Positions 32,825-43,190 of a stretch of 64,000 bases of DNA are shown one piece after another. A program made the position numbers and the translations under genes. The stretch is from Daedaleopsis sinensis (taxonomy: Eukaryota > Basidiomycota > Agaricomycetes > Polyporales > Polyporaceae): assembly GCA_033807695.1 (NCBI GenBank), contig CM066310.1:3286001-3350000 (forward strand), in the 5' to 3' direction. The notes under the pieces were generated by a model. It searched no databases. It saw nothing but the letters and a program-made list of their open reading frames with translations, and was not told the origin of the DNA. Position 1 is the first letter of the stretch; every line of letters starts with the position of its first letter.

Positions 32825-34588
32825 ATGAAGCCGATTCACCTCCTTCCCCTCATCCTTCTCGCTCTCTTCGCGGTAGTAGGCAAGGTACGTCATCGTCGGG
32901 CTTGAAGATGTATCGAATTCGGTCTTATACTTATGCTCTATATCTGGGCAGTCCCTGCCTCAAGACTCGTACTATGTTGAAGTGAAGTCGGACGGACTCG
33001 AGGGCCCCAGCTACGCCTGGGCCATCGGCGAAGACGAGGAGCGCCGGATCAGCCAGCTACTCGACTACGACATCCGAGACCTCGACTTCGTCGGGTTCAA
33101 CATGAACACCGTTCCAAAGATATGCCCCCATTGCGGAAAGGAGACGGAGATATACGACTGGTACGCCTTTCGAAGTGTCCTCTTGTCGTCCGAGGTATGG
33201 TATGAAGCATCCAGGCTCATGATGTCGTCGTGCCCGTGACGCAGGTTTTGGACCGCGCTCGAACGCGGCATCCACTCCAAGGAGTGGCTCATCCAGTCTC
33301 TCCGTAGCGGTCAGCTATCCCGCAAGAACGCACACGATGTGTATTGCTCTCGATGTGGGCACCTTACGGTGTTTCGCGATCCCACGGGCGACGAAGGCGG
33401 AATGCATCACATCGCTCATGCGACGGTACGTTTTTCTATGACATTATCGACTACAGCTACTTACCCCCTGCTTAGCCTTACGATCGCGCGACTCGAACCT
33501 TTGGTAAACGAGACGCTGTGCGTCAACTACATCTGCAGCATTGGGGATCTAGATGCTGACACCTCTTATGCTGCTGTACAATAGGAGGCAGCCGCTGCTC
33601 AGGAGATACCTGAAGGAACTGATGCAGGCTGGCGCACAAGCTGGCTCATCAAGAAGGACGCCGCCTCCGACTCCGTGGAGACACAGGGCTCTGAATCTGT
33701 AAGTCACAGCACTGTGTCGCTTTTAAGCTGTCGTTTAACGTTAACCCAGAAGTCCGACATGGCTGCCGACTCTGCTGTACCTGAGGCTGGGTGGCGTCCT
33801 TCGTGGCTCATCAAGAAAGAAAACGCTCCTGAGGAGACGAGCATCTTTGTAAGTTATCCGACAGGCTTATCCGTGTACACACGCTGGCTGTATTTCTACG
33901 CTAACCCGTGCTCCCTAGGAATCCGACGCCGACGTGCCCGAATCTGACGTCCCTGAGGTTGGGTGGCGTACCTCCTGGCTCATCAAGAGAGAGAACGCCC
34001 CCGAAGAGCTCGGGAGCACTGTGCGTGGTTCTTTCATACTCGACAGCAATTATTCTGACTCTGGGTTGCGTTGTCTACGCATCAGGGAACCAAGGTAGCG
34101 GATGCTCACGCTCTCGCACACGAGTCTGGGGAACCTTCTGAAGACGCTGTTGGATGGCGGCCCATCTGGCTTATCAAGAAAGACGACATGCCTGAAGAAC
34201 TGAAGGTTCGTGTGACTCTGCCCCTCCTCTTGGGATCAGATGTCTGAGTACTCACTATCTTTCGCCAACGCGTACTTACTAGGAGCCTGATGCCGACGTG
34301 TCCGACGTTCCTGAGGTTGGATGGCGGCCAATCTGGCTCATCAAGAAAGAGAATGCCCCCGAGGAACTCGAAGTGACGAAATCCGAGGCAGCGGATGCCC
34401 AGGCTGTCGATCACAATGCGGGGGAACCATCTGAAGACGCTGTTGGATGGCGGCCCATCTGGCTCATCAAGAAAGATGACATGCCTGAAGAATTGAAGGT
34501 TCGTCAGACCGCTCCGTCACCCTCCTCCCTGGATAAGGTGTCTTAGTACTCGCTAACCTTCCCCGTACAGGATCGTGAGAGTCTGTAA
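32825..34588 (+). CDS. Secreted repeat-peptide precursor, GWRxxWLI-KK type (KEP-like)
   Basis: Ten exons: 32825-32884, 32952-33160, 33245-33425, 33476-33517, 33585-33698, 33750-33848, 33919-34020, 34086-34205, 34283-34498, 34571-34588; 386 residues, every junction in frame. A signal peptide (MKPIHLLPLILLALFAVVG) resembles that of the precursor at 20718. Exons 2-3 code for about 130 residues with two CxxC pairs (ICPHCGKE and YCSRCGH), a possible zinc-ribbon. Exon 4 ends FGKRDA, and exon 5 starts EAAAAQE: a KR site followed by X-Ala dipeptides as in yeast alpha-factor leaders. Six cores follow: AGWRTSWLI-KK, AGWRPSWLI-KK, VGWRTSWLI-KR, then VGWRPIWLI-KK three times, separated by acidic spacers (ENAPEE, DDMPEE, SDVPEV). 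Exons 5-8 hold one core each and exon 9 holds two. Expected to be cleaved by Kex2 in the Golgi and exported. Function unknown. Confidence 0.8.
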
Positions 34589-34830
34589 GACATTGAAAGA
34601 GAAAGTATCATGAATTGCAGTGTACTATAGCTACTCTGTAGATTATGTTCGAAATGTCGACCGCCCGCAGTGTATGGCACTGAGTTTCGCACCCTGTGAT
34701 ATATGGTGTCTACGATTTGACTAGAGCAGGCTCTTCTGGCCTTAACCGCCCCATGATAAGTAGCTCCCCGACATATCTCAGCGACGCTAGCAGCCGAGTG
34801 CACTGCAGGCTACTTCGATTGTCCTACCAT
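34589..34830. other. Intergenic between convergent genes
   Basis: Short spacer between the 3' ends of the precursor gene and an F-box gene. Nothing else seen. Confidence 0.5.
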
Positions 34831-36314
34831 TCACATCATCGACGCGTCCACCTTCCGCACCGACACATCGACCTCTATCCCGTGCTCCTCGAACCTGCTG
34901 AACATCTCCCGCGCCTTCGCAAGCCTGACCGCCGCATCGTACTGCACCATCAGCCGCGTCCCCGCATACGTCGTCATCTCCTCCAGCGCGACCGACAGCC
35001 GCGCGAACCGCGGGTATCGCGGGTGCCCCGCGGCCGTGCCGGTGAGTGCGTGCAGCAGCCCGGTCCAGGCGCCCCCGCACTGCGCGAGGCTCTCGATGTT
35101 GCAGATGAGGTCGAGCTTGAGCGTTTCGAGGTGCGGAAACGGCGATTCGCTGTCAGCGTGGGAAGGGACCGCGGCAGGCGACTCTGGAATAGTAGTGGCT
35201 GGGGAGGCGGGGTCGGGTGTGCGAGACGAGGAGAGGAGGGAGGCGAGCGCCTCGAGGAAGAAGGGCGCGATGATGGGGCTGGGGCTGATGCGGTTCTGGA
35301 CAACCTCGCGGATGAAGGTCGGAAAGCCGTCGTACTTAATCCGCAGCGAGCGCAAGGACGGACATCCGAGCAGCGCATTGTAGAGGCTCGTGACTCTGTC
35401 TCCTGCATGGGCGGATAGTAATGGGTGAGTTCTACGTACACATGCACATTTGAACGTAACAATAGCATGGTCCATGGATGGAAGGATTGGCACTCACGTA
35501 GTTGCTGCTTGCTAAACCCAATGTTGACATCGTCGCCCGACACGACGACGTCGTTCACGGTGACCGCGCAATGCTCGAGGGTTGGTCCGATGGCGGGGAA
35601 GAGCGGAATACACACGTGCGTGCTTGCGGAGTCGCCGAGGAGGTTCAGCTTCGTGAGCGTCGACAGCTCGCCCATCTCCGCCAGTACCTGTGCCAGCGCG
35701 AACGACTCATGTTGCCTGACGTGACGTCGCCCAGAGAGATCATTTAGAACTAGTGCTTTCAGAGCTCTTGCACGGGTAGCGGTCTTGCGGATCTCAACGG
35801 GATGTTCTGTAGTCTGCCAACGTGTTTCGGGAGTGTCACTGACGTCGCCCCGAACCGTCACTTGGTCAAAGATGAGGATCTCGAGGAGGGGGAAAGAGCA
35901 GATGGCGGTCTTCGCCACCTGCGCTAGGGATGTGCAACTGAATCCCGAGATCGCAAAGCAGCGTAGCACAGACATGTTTGCGTATTGCCGGAGGAGGCCG
36001 TCTCCGGGCCACGGAATCGACTGCCAACGCTTTGCAGCGAGACAAAGTGTCTTCACGTGTCGACATATGTCGGTGTCCTGTTGGATGAGGTCGTCGAACA
36101 GCTTCCTTCGACTCTCCGACGGAAAGGTGAGAGTAACCTCTGCAAAGAGGTGATGTCGTGCTCGCCGTTGCCAGTGTTTACAGACGAGAGCGCAAGCCGA
36201 TAGACTTTGGAGATCGTCTTCCAGGCAATCGATGATGTGGTCGACTACATCTTGATTAAGATGAGGTATGTGTATCTCGGGAGCTCCTGAGATGTCAATG
36301 ACTCGCTGTGCCAA
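34831..36314 (-). CDS. F-box/leucine-rich repeat-like protein
   Basis: Exons 36314-35498 and 35402-34831 join in phase (C|GA) to about 462 residues. F-box-like segment at about residues 15-50 (HLNQDVVDHIIDCLEDDLQSLSACALVCKHW), then a leucine-rich body and a C-terminal block (FPHLETLKLDLICNIESLAQC... YPRFARLSVALEEM) shared with the genes at 52401 and 55838. The start is uncertain: there is no in-frame ATG at the head of the open frame. The frame runs up to a good acceptor (catag, about 36345), so a small upstream exon is likely, as in the two paralogues. Probable SCF adaptor. Confidence 0.7.
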
Positions 36315-36345
36315 GTAGAGCTCGTGGGACGAGACGTACTCCTAT

Positions 36346-36836
36346 GGGAGGACAGGAACATGATTCGTCCGCCAGATGCCTCGTGAGACTATGGACGATA
36401 ATGTTCCTTCGACGGTTATTTGAGTCGGATCAGCGTAGTAATGTGATATTCGATATTGTGTTCAATACCCAGCCTTCCAATTGAACCCTGTCGAAAGCGA
36501 GACCTGGCGGTAGATGAGACTTGTTTCGGTGATGATGGGAGCTCGCAGGTCTTGACGCTTGTCTGTTGCTCTTTTGCATGGATGCGTTCTCACGAACCAC
36601 CGAATGAGGTTGCTAAATGGTATAATGTCCTGAATAAGGTTCGCGTCCCCCGTCGAGCTCGCGAACATCCCAGTAAGCATCCTCGAACATCCAGAGCATA
36701 TCTATCATTTTCCACCTCGGTTTCTCTTCTCGATTCAAATTACCACCTAGTGCCTGCAAGTTGGTCGAAGGTTGGCTCGGGCACTTCGGGCCGTCAGATC
36801 CGCTCGGGCCGGACCACAAAATAATGGGCGTCTCCA
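36346..36836. other. Intergenic, no supported gene
   Basis: Upstream of the F-box gene and left of the retrotransposon. It may hold the missing first exon; I could not identify it. Confidence 0.4.
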
Positions 36837-36970
36837 AACTTTCGCGACAAGACTCAGGTTGACCTCCTCCTCGACGACCGCCTACCCGGTGCTACTGCCT
36901 GGCCTCCGAGTACTCTGAGTCTTGTTCTTGTTTGCTGAGTCATTGCACTGAGATCGCTTGCTGTTGTCCT
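36837..36970. repeat. Outer direct repeat X, left copy
   Basis: About 134 bases (starting aactttcgcgacaagactca, ending cttgctgttgtcc) almost identical to 46378-46510 in the same orientation. It abuts the B2 repeat of the Ngaro-like element. It could be part of that element or a host sequence duplicated around it. Confidence 0.75.
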
Positions 36971-36971
36971 C

Positions 36972-37080
36972 TCACGTCTAGGCAACACGCATAGAGTGTT
37001 GTAGCAAGACTCGGACGCTCCGGCGCGTGGCCAGGGGAGCGTCCAGTGGTACGTGTGGTTTTTTCGCGAGTACGAATGGG
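36972..37080. repeat. Split direct repeat B2
   Basis: Starts tctcacgtctaggcaacacg and ends cgcgagtacgaatgg; nearly identical to B1 at 37530-37632 and in the same orientation. Confidence 0.8.
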
Positions 37081-37146
37081 ACGTGCTAGATACAGTTTTG
37101 TATACGTACGAGAGGTAATATTGCCAAAGAGGCGGGATGGAGGGTA

Positions 37147-37481
37147 GCTGAATTCGACGTGAGATCGCCTCGAGCCTGGGCTGGCGAGTCGAGAGTTGGA
37201 AGTCAGCCAACAAGAAGCTAACGGGCGCACGAGGGACGGGCTGTGGTGCGTACCTGGCGAGTCGTGAGTTGGAAGTCAGAAGGAAAGAGTGGACTCCTGA
37301 CTTCCGACCTCACGACCTACCCGACCACTGGCCCTCTGTGCGCGCAGCACGAAGCCGACGGCAGAGCACAGCTGCTCCGGAAGAGGAAGAGAGGGGGCGG
37401 CGCATGGCTGTAGTCAGCCTCGCCCGAGCCGCCTGAGCGGCGGCGCGTGCCGCTTTAAGGGCGGCCGCGCACGCTGATTCA
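37147..37481. repeat. Split direct repeat A2
   Basis: About 335 bases (gctgaattcgacgtgagatc to ccgcgcacgctgattc) nearly identical to 45320-45651, the A1 copy beyond gag. One visible difference is gaagccgac versus gaagctgac. Confidence 0.85.
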
Positions 37482-37529
37482 ACTCGTGTAAATCCTCACT
37501 TTAAACCCGACAAATCTGCGGCGCTCTCA

Positions 37530-37632
37530 CGTCTAGGCAACACGCATAGAGTGTTGTAGCAAGACTCGGACGCTCCGGCGCGTGGCCAGGGGAGCGTCCA
37601 GTGGTACGTGTTGTTTTTTCGCGAGTACGAAT
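37530..37632. repeat. Split direct repeat B1
   Basis: Copy of 36972-37080 next to the recombinase end. Confidence 0.8.
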
Positions 37633-37883
37633 GGTAAGAAAGCTAAGAAAAGGAAAAGAAAAGGAATTATGTGAATATAATGTTCGAGCGTGAAAGGATA
37701 GAGACGCGAGTGGTGAGAGAGAGATGTCTGAGAACGGAGTGGGGATTGTAGTTTAGTTTTAGCAGTTGTTTGACCCGAGAGATGGGAGATACGAGCAGAA
37801 AGGAAGAAATTGTTCAAATGAAATGATTCGCGGGGGGCGCTCGGAAGCGGGCGCTCGGGAGCGCGGACGTGGAGAGGTCACGA

Positions 37884-38891
37884 TCAGAAACTGGAGAGAC
37901 CCGGGGTGTTCTGTTGTTGGACGAACATCATCGCGTGGAGCACAACGGGGTGCTCGCGGATGTATATCTGCCATGCAGTTGAGGACCAACATCCAATTGC
38001 TTGAATCGTCGGGCCGGGGGTGCCCTCGATTGCAAGTGCAGTTGCTCCACCGGCGCGCATTGAATGCCCGCTGATGTCGGCTGGGAAGAAGTGGCGGAGC
38101 TTGCGAATGAACCAGGCACGGGTGGGGATATGTCCATTTGCTTGCAGCCATAGCTCCGCGCGTAGTGGGAAAAGCTTATCCCGTGCTGTCAAGTAGCGGG
38201 TGAAAGCGGTGAATGGGTCAGCGCCACGCGTGTACCTTTTGACGAGGATAGTGTCGCCGGCAAAGTTCTTGTCGGTTTTGTGGGAATGTAGCTGGAACTG
38301 GAAGTCATCCGCGTGGACAACGACGGACGTTCGGCGAGTTACTTTGTGGAAAGTGCGGAGTCGATGACTATCTGGCCAGACCAACTCGCCGAGTTGCATG
38401 AGGCCGTTGAAGCCCGTGAGAATGATTGCCAGGAAAAGGGAGTCGTCATGTTGATCTGATGCGGAGAGGGTACTGTATACGAGATTGAGGTCATCGCGTG
38501 TGAGCGCGCGCTTCCGACGGACTGGTTTGCTATACAAGCGCTTGCATCCTTTTAAGGTACGCGAGACGAGCGGCGAGCGGCGGCGTGCGCGAATATCAGG
38601 GTAGAATGGTTCGAGTTCGCTACAGATCCCCGAGAGGTAGGAGTCGACGGAGCGGGGCTCAATGTGATGGGATTGAAACACAACATATAGGCTGAGGTTG
38701 TTTTCGGTCGGGTGGATCTGGAAGCGATGAAGATCACAGAACGTGAGATAGGAATTGAGTGCTGAGGAGTACGAGGCTGCTGTAGATTGTTCGAGCGCGT
38801 GCTCGAGCGCGATTGCACGCTCGTGGAGCAAACGCTCGAGAGGCCACGCCTGCCTGGGAGGCTGACGCGACATGTGTGAAGTGGGGATCAT
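37884..38891 (-). CDS. Ngaro tyrosine recombinase
   Basis: 335-residue tyrosine recombinase that would integrate the circular DNA intermediate. The C-terminal boxes are present: GHSMRAGGATALA holds H-x-x-R, and the likely nucleophile is the Tyr in WQIYIREHPVV. The first catalytic arginine, normally in a motif like GLLRLGELVWP, is Gln here (GLMQLGELVWP), which should abolish strand transfer. One C-to-T change of a CGA or CGG codon would explain this. The N-terminal part (ATAASYSSALNSYL-like) resembles a SAM-like core-binding domain. It starts within a few bases of the RNase H stop. Confidence 0.85.
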   Translation of the reverse strand: MIPTSHMSRQPPRQAWPLERLLHERAIALEHALEQSTAASYSSALNSYLTFCDLHRFQIHPTENNLSLYVVFQSHHIEPRSVDSYLSGICSELEPFYPDIRARRRSPLVSRTLKGCKRLYSKPVRRKRALTRDDLNLVYSTLSASDQHDDSLFLAIILTGFNGLMQLGELVWPDSHRLRTFHKVTRRTSVVVHADDFQFQLHSHKTDKNFAGDTILVKRYTRGADPFTAFTRYLTARDKLFPLRAELWLQANGHIPTRAWFIRKLRHFFPADISGHSMRAGGATALAIEGTPGPTIQAIGCWSSTAWQIYIREHPVVLHAMMFVQQQNTPGLSSF

Positions 38892-40024
38892 TTTTTCATT
38901 GCCCCCATCGCATCCTGAGGGGGTTTAAAGGGGAAGACCCGCAGTGCGGGGTCGAGCTGCGAGGCAAGGTCCAGGTTGCCACGTGAGAGAGCGTCGGCTA
39001 TCGAGTTGTATCGGCCGGGCACATGGTCTACTCGGAGTTCCATCTTGTCTGCGATGAGTATGTCTATGGATGAGACAAGAATGCTGTTGTAAATGGGGGA
39101 GGCGCGGAGGGTGTTGAATGCAGCCACTGTGTTCATGTTGTCGGACAAGACCGCGAGTCTTGACACCCGGCGGTTAGCCTTCTTCCAGATATGGACGCGA
39201 TGCACGGCGCTACAGACGGCGAGCGCCTCGAACCAGAAGATAGCGGCAGTCGGGGCGTCTGAAGGACAGTCGCAATAGAAACCCATGTGTAACCAAGGGA
39301 AGTACATGCCTAGGCCTCGTCCTGAGGCATCTACCAATGCGAACTCGTCGCTTTGAAGTCCCTCCACCAGGTCTGCCGGCGTCCATGCGAGAGACGAGAG
39401 GATGCGAACACCATCAGCCGCGCGCAGATGACGTGCGAGCCACTGTAGCTCTCGGATGACTCCCGCGTTGACATAGATACCAGCGCGTTTGGCGGTTTTG
39501 CCTGCCATTTTTGCATAGCACGATGAAAGCGATGGGCGGAGGAGGGGAAAGACATTGAACGCCCAGTTCGCATAGCCTGTGAGCGCTTGGAAATCCCGGA
39601 GAGAGTGACACCGGTCGCCTGAGGTGTCGCAGAAAACTTCTATGGCATCAAGAAGTCGTTGCTTCCCTTCGCACGGGAGGGTTACCGTGAAGCTGCTAAC
39701 GTCGACTTCAAACCCAATGATAGGGCAGATGACGCGAGCGATTTGTTTTGTCTCGGAGTGTGGCACTTGGAGTTCGTCCCACAGCAAGAGCAGCTGGACT
39801 TGTGGACTGGGGAGGAGTTTCTGGTAAGGCTCGTACCAGCGGCAGTCGCTCAAGAGCGCAGGGCCGAAGTTGTCGTCGACATAGTTGGCCATGTGTTGTA
39901 TCCCGCGCTTAGTGGTTGCGATCCAATGTACTAAACAGTTGAACGCCGCCCAGATGCGCAGAGATGCGCGGCCCCCAAAGACATTACAGCGGTCGACATG
40001 TCGCAGCCCATCTATCGTGACCAC
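38888..40024 (-). CDS. Reverse transcriptase (3' part) and RNase H
   Basis: The part downstream of the insertion. VVTIDGLRHVDRCNVFGGRAS continues directly from WQIKQ on the far side of the inserted element. The polymerase site HMANYVDDNFG has the YVDD box. RNase H residues are recognisable: VDASGRGLGM (D), FWFEALAVC (E), SDNMNTVAAFN (D) and HVPGRYNSIADALSR (D). Once a single polyprotein with the segment at 42447-43190; now separated by 2.4 kb. Confidence 0.85.
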   Translation of the reverse strand: MVTIDGLRHVDRCNVFGGRASLRIWAAFNCLVHWIATTKRGIQHMANYVDDNFGPALLSDCRWYEPYQKLLPSPQVQLLLLWDELQVPHSETKQIARVICPIIGFEVDVSSFTVTLPCEGKQRLLDAIEVFCDTSGDRCHSLRDFQALTGYANWAFNVFPLLRPSLSSCYAKMAGKTAKRAGIYVNAGVIRELQWLARHLRAADGVRILSSLAWTPADLVEGLQSDEFALVDASGRGLGMYFPWLHMGFYCDCPSDAPTAAIFWFEALAVCSAVHRVHIWKKANRRVSRLAVLSDNMNTVAAFNTLRASPIYNSILVSSIDILIADKMELRVDHVPGRYNSIADALSRGNLDLASQLDPALRVFPFKPPQDAMGAMKK

Positions 40025-40035
40025 CTGTTTGATCT
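40025..40035. repeat. Target duplication of the foldback element, low side
   Basis: Minus strand AGATCAAACAG; the other copy (42459-42469) reads AGATCAAGCAG. Ten of eleven bases match. The sequence codes for the QIKQ of reverse transcriptase. Confidence 0.7.
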
Positions 40036-42458
40036 CACTAGCTGTGGTAGTTCTGATGTATTACGAACAGGTACTTTGTCTAAGCCTTATTGCAATAGGA
40101 ACAGGCAGGACATATGATGTATTACGAAGCCCTGGGGAGGTCCTGGGCACCATCAGCTTGGCAAACCCAATTAGGCAAAGGGGTGCAAAATGCTTGATAT
40201 CTGGCAAATTAAGCACATCAAAGGCTTATCTCTATAGATAATAGCACTATTAGGCCTGTCCTGGGCGTGCCTTTGAGCGCTTATTTTCGTTCCAGCATTC
40301 CCACACCTCCTGCACCTGATTAGGTAATTTGCTGGGGGGCTACTATAGGTGGGGGATTGGTTCCACTATTGCTCCCTCAATTCTGGATGGATTTGGATGG
40401 TTGTAGGTGCATTGGAAAGGTATTGTAAGGGCCATTCAAGCGCACCATTAAGGGGGTATACTCTAGCTACATGCATGCTATAAATTGCAACCTGATAGGC
40501 ATAAATGCAGGTTTTCAATGGGGTATAGCCTACTTAGTTCTAAGTGGACATATGGGTGTTCTATCTTCCTAGAATACAGTACAAGAGCACTCTCCAACAA
40601 GCCCATGATCATAGAATTTCATCCAGTGGTTGGGGAGATATACTTTCCCTGCCCATAGGGAGGAGGAGGAGTCAGTGTATCTCCACTAATTATGGTCAGA
40701 ATTCTTTCCAGTTTTTTAGAATACACCCTACATATATACTAAATGTAGGGTGGCTATGGTTCCTGGCCATAAAATATCAAGAGCTATATATAGGAGGCAA
40801 CTAATACTTCAGCCACAGAGGTGTTCCATCCTAAATATAATGTGCAGTTCGTGATGTGCACTGATGGTAAATATACTGCTGGAAAGCCACAGCCTGTATC
40901 TTTCTAACGGTATAAATATCATGTATGACCAGAACTCATGCATAGACTGTGTACATGTACAATTATATTGCCGGACACTGTGTCTGTGGCAGGTGTCTTG
41001 AAGTGTCTTAAAGTGTCTTAAAGTCTTAATCTGTGTATGGGCCACATATCATGCAATTCTTCACTGTTTCCAATAAATTTGTACTCATTCAATAGGTACT
41101 GAAGGTGATTATGTGTATGCAACATCAGATCTTTGGTAGTGTCATGCAAAAAAATAATTGTGGTGCAGACCACTTGAGATACATATATATCTGCACTAAC
41201 AGCTTGGTATACCAGACTACTACATGTGTAGAATCAGAAGGTAAGAATACTACCTGTAATCTATGTATATGAATGTGTCTACAGCTTAGTGAACCCACTA
41301 CATCCACATATCTTGTGCATAGACCGTAAAGATAGTATACATATGTTCCTCTTAAACTGCTACATATAGTCGGAGTTTGGAAATACTTAGTGAGCTGTTG
41401 CATATCTAGTTCTTCATCTGTGGGTCAAATTTTGGGCACACAGATACAATATGTATGTAGCTATCCATCAGAATGAGATTTAGTTAACGATTCATAGAGA
41501 TATAAGCATATGCCTGTTTAATGGGGCCAGGAGGAGAGGGTGGTAGTACCAGATGATTTTGTAGATCAATTGCCATGATATTTATACCGTTAGAAAGATA
41601 CAGGCTGTGGCTTTCCAGCAGTATATTTACCATCAGTGCACATCACGAACTGCACATTATATTTAGGATGGAACACCTCTGTGGCTGAAGTATTAGTTGC
41701 CTCCTATATATAGCTCTTGATATTTTATGGCCAGGAACCATAGCCACCCTACATTTAGTATATATGTAGGGTGTATTCTAAAAAACTGGAAAGAATTCTG
41801 ACCATAATTAGTGGAGATACACTGACCCCTCCTCCTCCCTATGGGCAGGGAAAGTATATCTCCCCAACCACTGGATGAAATTCTATGATCATGGGCTTGT
41901 TGGAGAGTGCTCTTGTACTGTATTCTAGGAAGATAGAACACCCATATGTCCACTTAGAACTAAGTAGGCTATACCCCATTGAAAACCTGCATTTATGCCT
42001 ATCAGGTTGCAATTTATAGCATGCATGTAGCTAGAGTATACCCCCTTAATGGTGCGCTTGAATGGCCCTTACAATACCTTTCCAATGCACCTACAACCAT
42101 CCAAATCCATCCAGAATTGAGGGAGCAATAGTGGAACCAATCCCCCACCTATAGTAGCCCCCCAGCAAATTACCTAATCAGGTGCAGGAGGTGTGGGAAT
42201 GCTGGAACGAAAATAAGCGCTCAAAGGCACGCCCAGGACAGGCCTAATAGTGCTATTATCTATAGAGATAAGCCTTTGATGTGCTTAATTTGCCAGATAT
42301 CAAGCATTTTGCACCCCTTTGCCTAATTGGGTTTGCCAAGCTGATGGTGCCCAGGACCTCCCCAGGGCTTCGTAATACATCATATGTCCTGCCTGTTCCT
42401 ATTGCAATAAGGCTTAGACAAAGTACCTGTTCGTAATACATCAGAACTACAACAGCTG
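40036..42458. mobile_element. Foldback element with 0.9-kb inverted arms (MULE-like)
   Basis: A 2423-base insertion. Arms 40036-40923 and 41574-42458 are inverted copies nearly identical over their length (a small difference is ggaggaggaggagtc against its shorter counterpart). The centre (40924-41573) is AT-rich and unpaired. No transposase. Very long terminal inverted repeats and an 11-base target duplication are typical of Mutator-like elements, so I infer a non-autonomous member. AT-rich, unlike the GC-rich retrotransposon around it. The matching open frames in both arms are by-products of the symmetry. Confidence 0.8.
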
Positions 42459-43190
42459 CTGCTTGATCTGCCAGTATGGCGACATGGGAAGTTGACGATA
42501 AGCTTGGGATACGTCCGACTTCCAGAGGATGATCGGCTCGCCGGCATGTTCCTTGCGCAATTCGCGGAGATCGCGACCGAGAACGGGGATGCTGTCAAGG
42601 ACCGCACCCTTGATTGCTTCCGGTCTGATGAGTGAGTTAAGCGAGAACACGCCTGCACTCTGATCATTCACGAGGCGGAGTTTTGATGTGCCCGGCTTGG
42701 GTACTACATGAATCGGCATGTTGTGCATACCAGGCAGAAGGTCTACACCGAACGCGGGGGAGTATCGGCCTAGACGGATCTCCTCGTCGCGCTGGTCGCG
42801 CAGGAACTGGCGCGCGGTCGAGTCGTTTGGCTCTGCGCGTACCTCATCGTGAGCGTTCGGGAATCCTGTAGGCCGTGGGTCCGCGAATGGCCAGAAACCA
42901 ACGCGAAGTCCCTTGACGACTGAGCGCACGAATGGTTGATTAGGATGATCCGCTAGGAGGGCCTCGAACCGGTCGGTGAGAATGGGGGATACGATTTTGA
43001 AAAGGTGCGGGTGAGACAGTAAGGTGCGGTTGATTTCGGGATCCTCGCGGACATCCTGTGGGACGTCCGGTAGAGGGAGGTGTGTCAGCGAAACGTGTCC
43101 GAAGCGAGAGAAATCCGCGTCGGCATCGGAGTCGCTCCAGACGAAGCCACGCAGGAAGCGCGGCTTCGCCACCGACTCAGGCCTGTCCGC
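42447..43190 (-). pseudogene. Reverse transcriptase, 5' part, interrupted
   Basis: The frame is open from 44408, but only from about FLRGFVWSDSDADADF (near 43170) does it read like the pol product; upstream of that it is a shadow of gag. Includes LPGMHNMPIHVVPKPGTSKL, LRLVNDQSAGVFSLNSLI and WKSDVSQAYRQLPMSP, the first catalytic Asp block. It is broken after WQIKQ by the foldback element. Gag and pol are in different frames, so expression would have needed a frameshift or re-initiation. Confidence 0.8.
42459..42469. repeat. Target duplication of the foldback element, high side
   Basis: Minus strand AGATCAAGCAG, partner of 40025-40035. Confidence 0.7.

Noticed and set aside
40544..41953. Identical 86-codon frames in both arms of the foldback element
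   Set aside because: They are the same sequence seen twice because of the inverted repeat; no similarity to a protein family and no codon bias.
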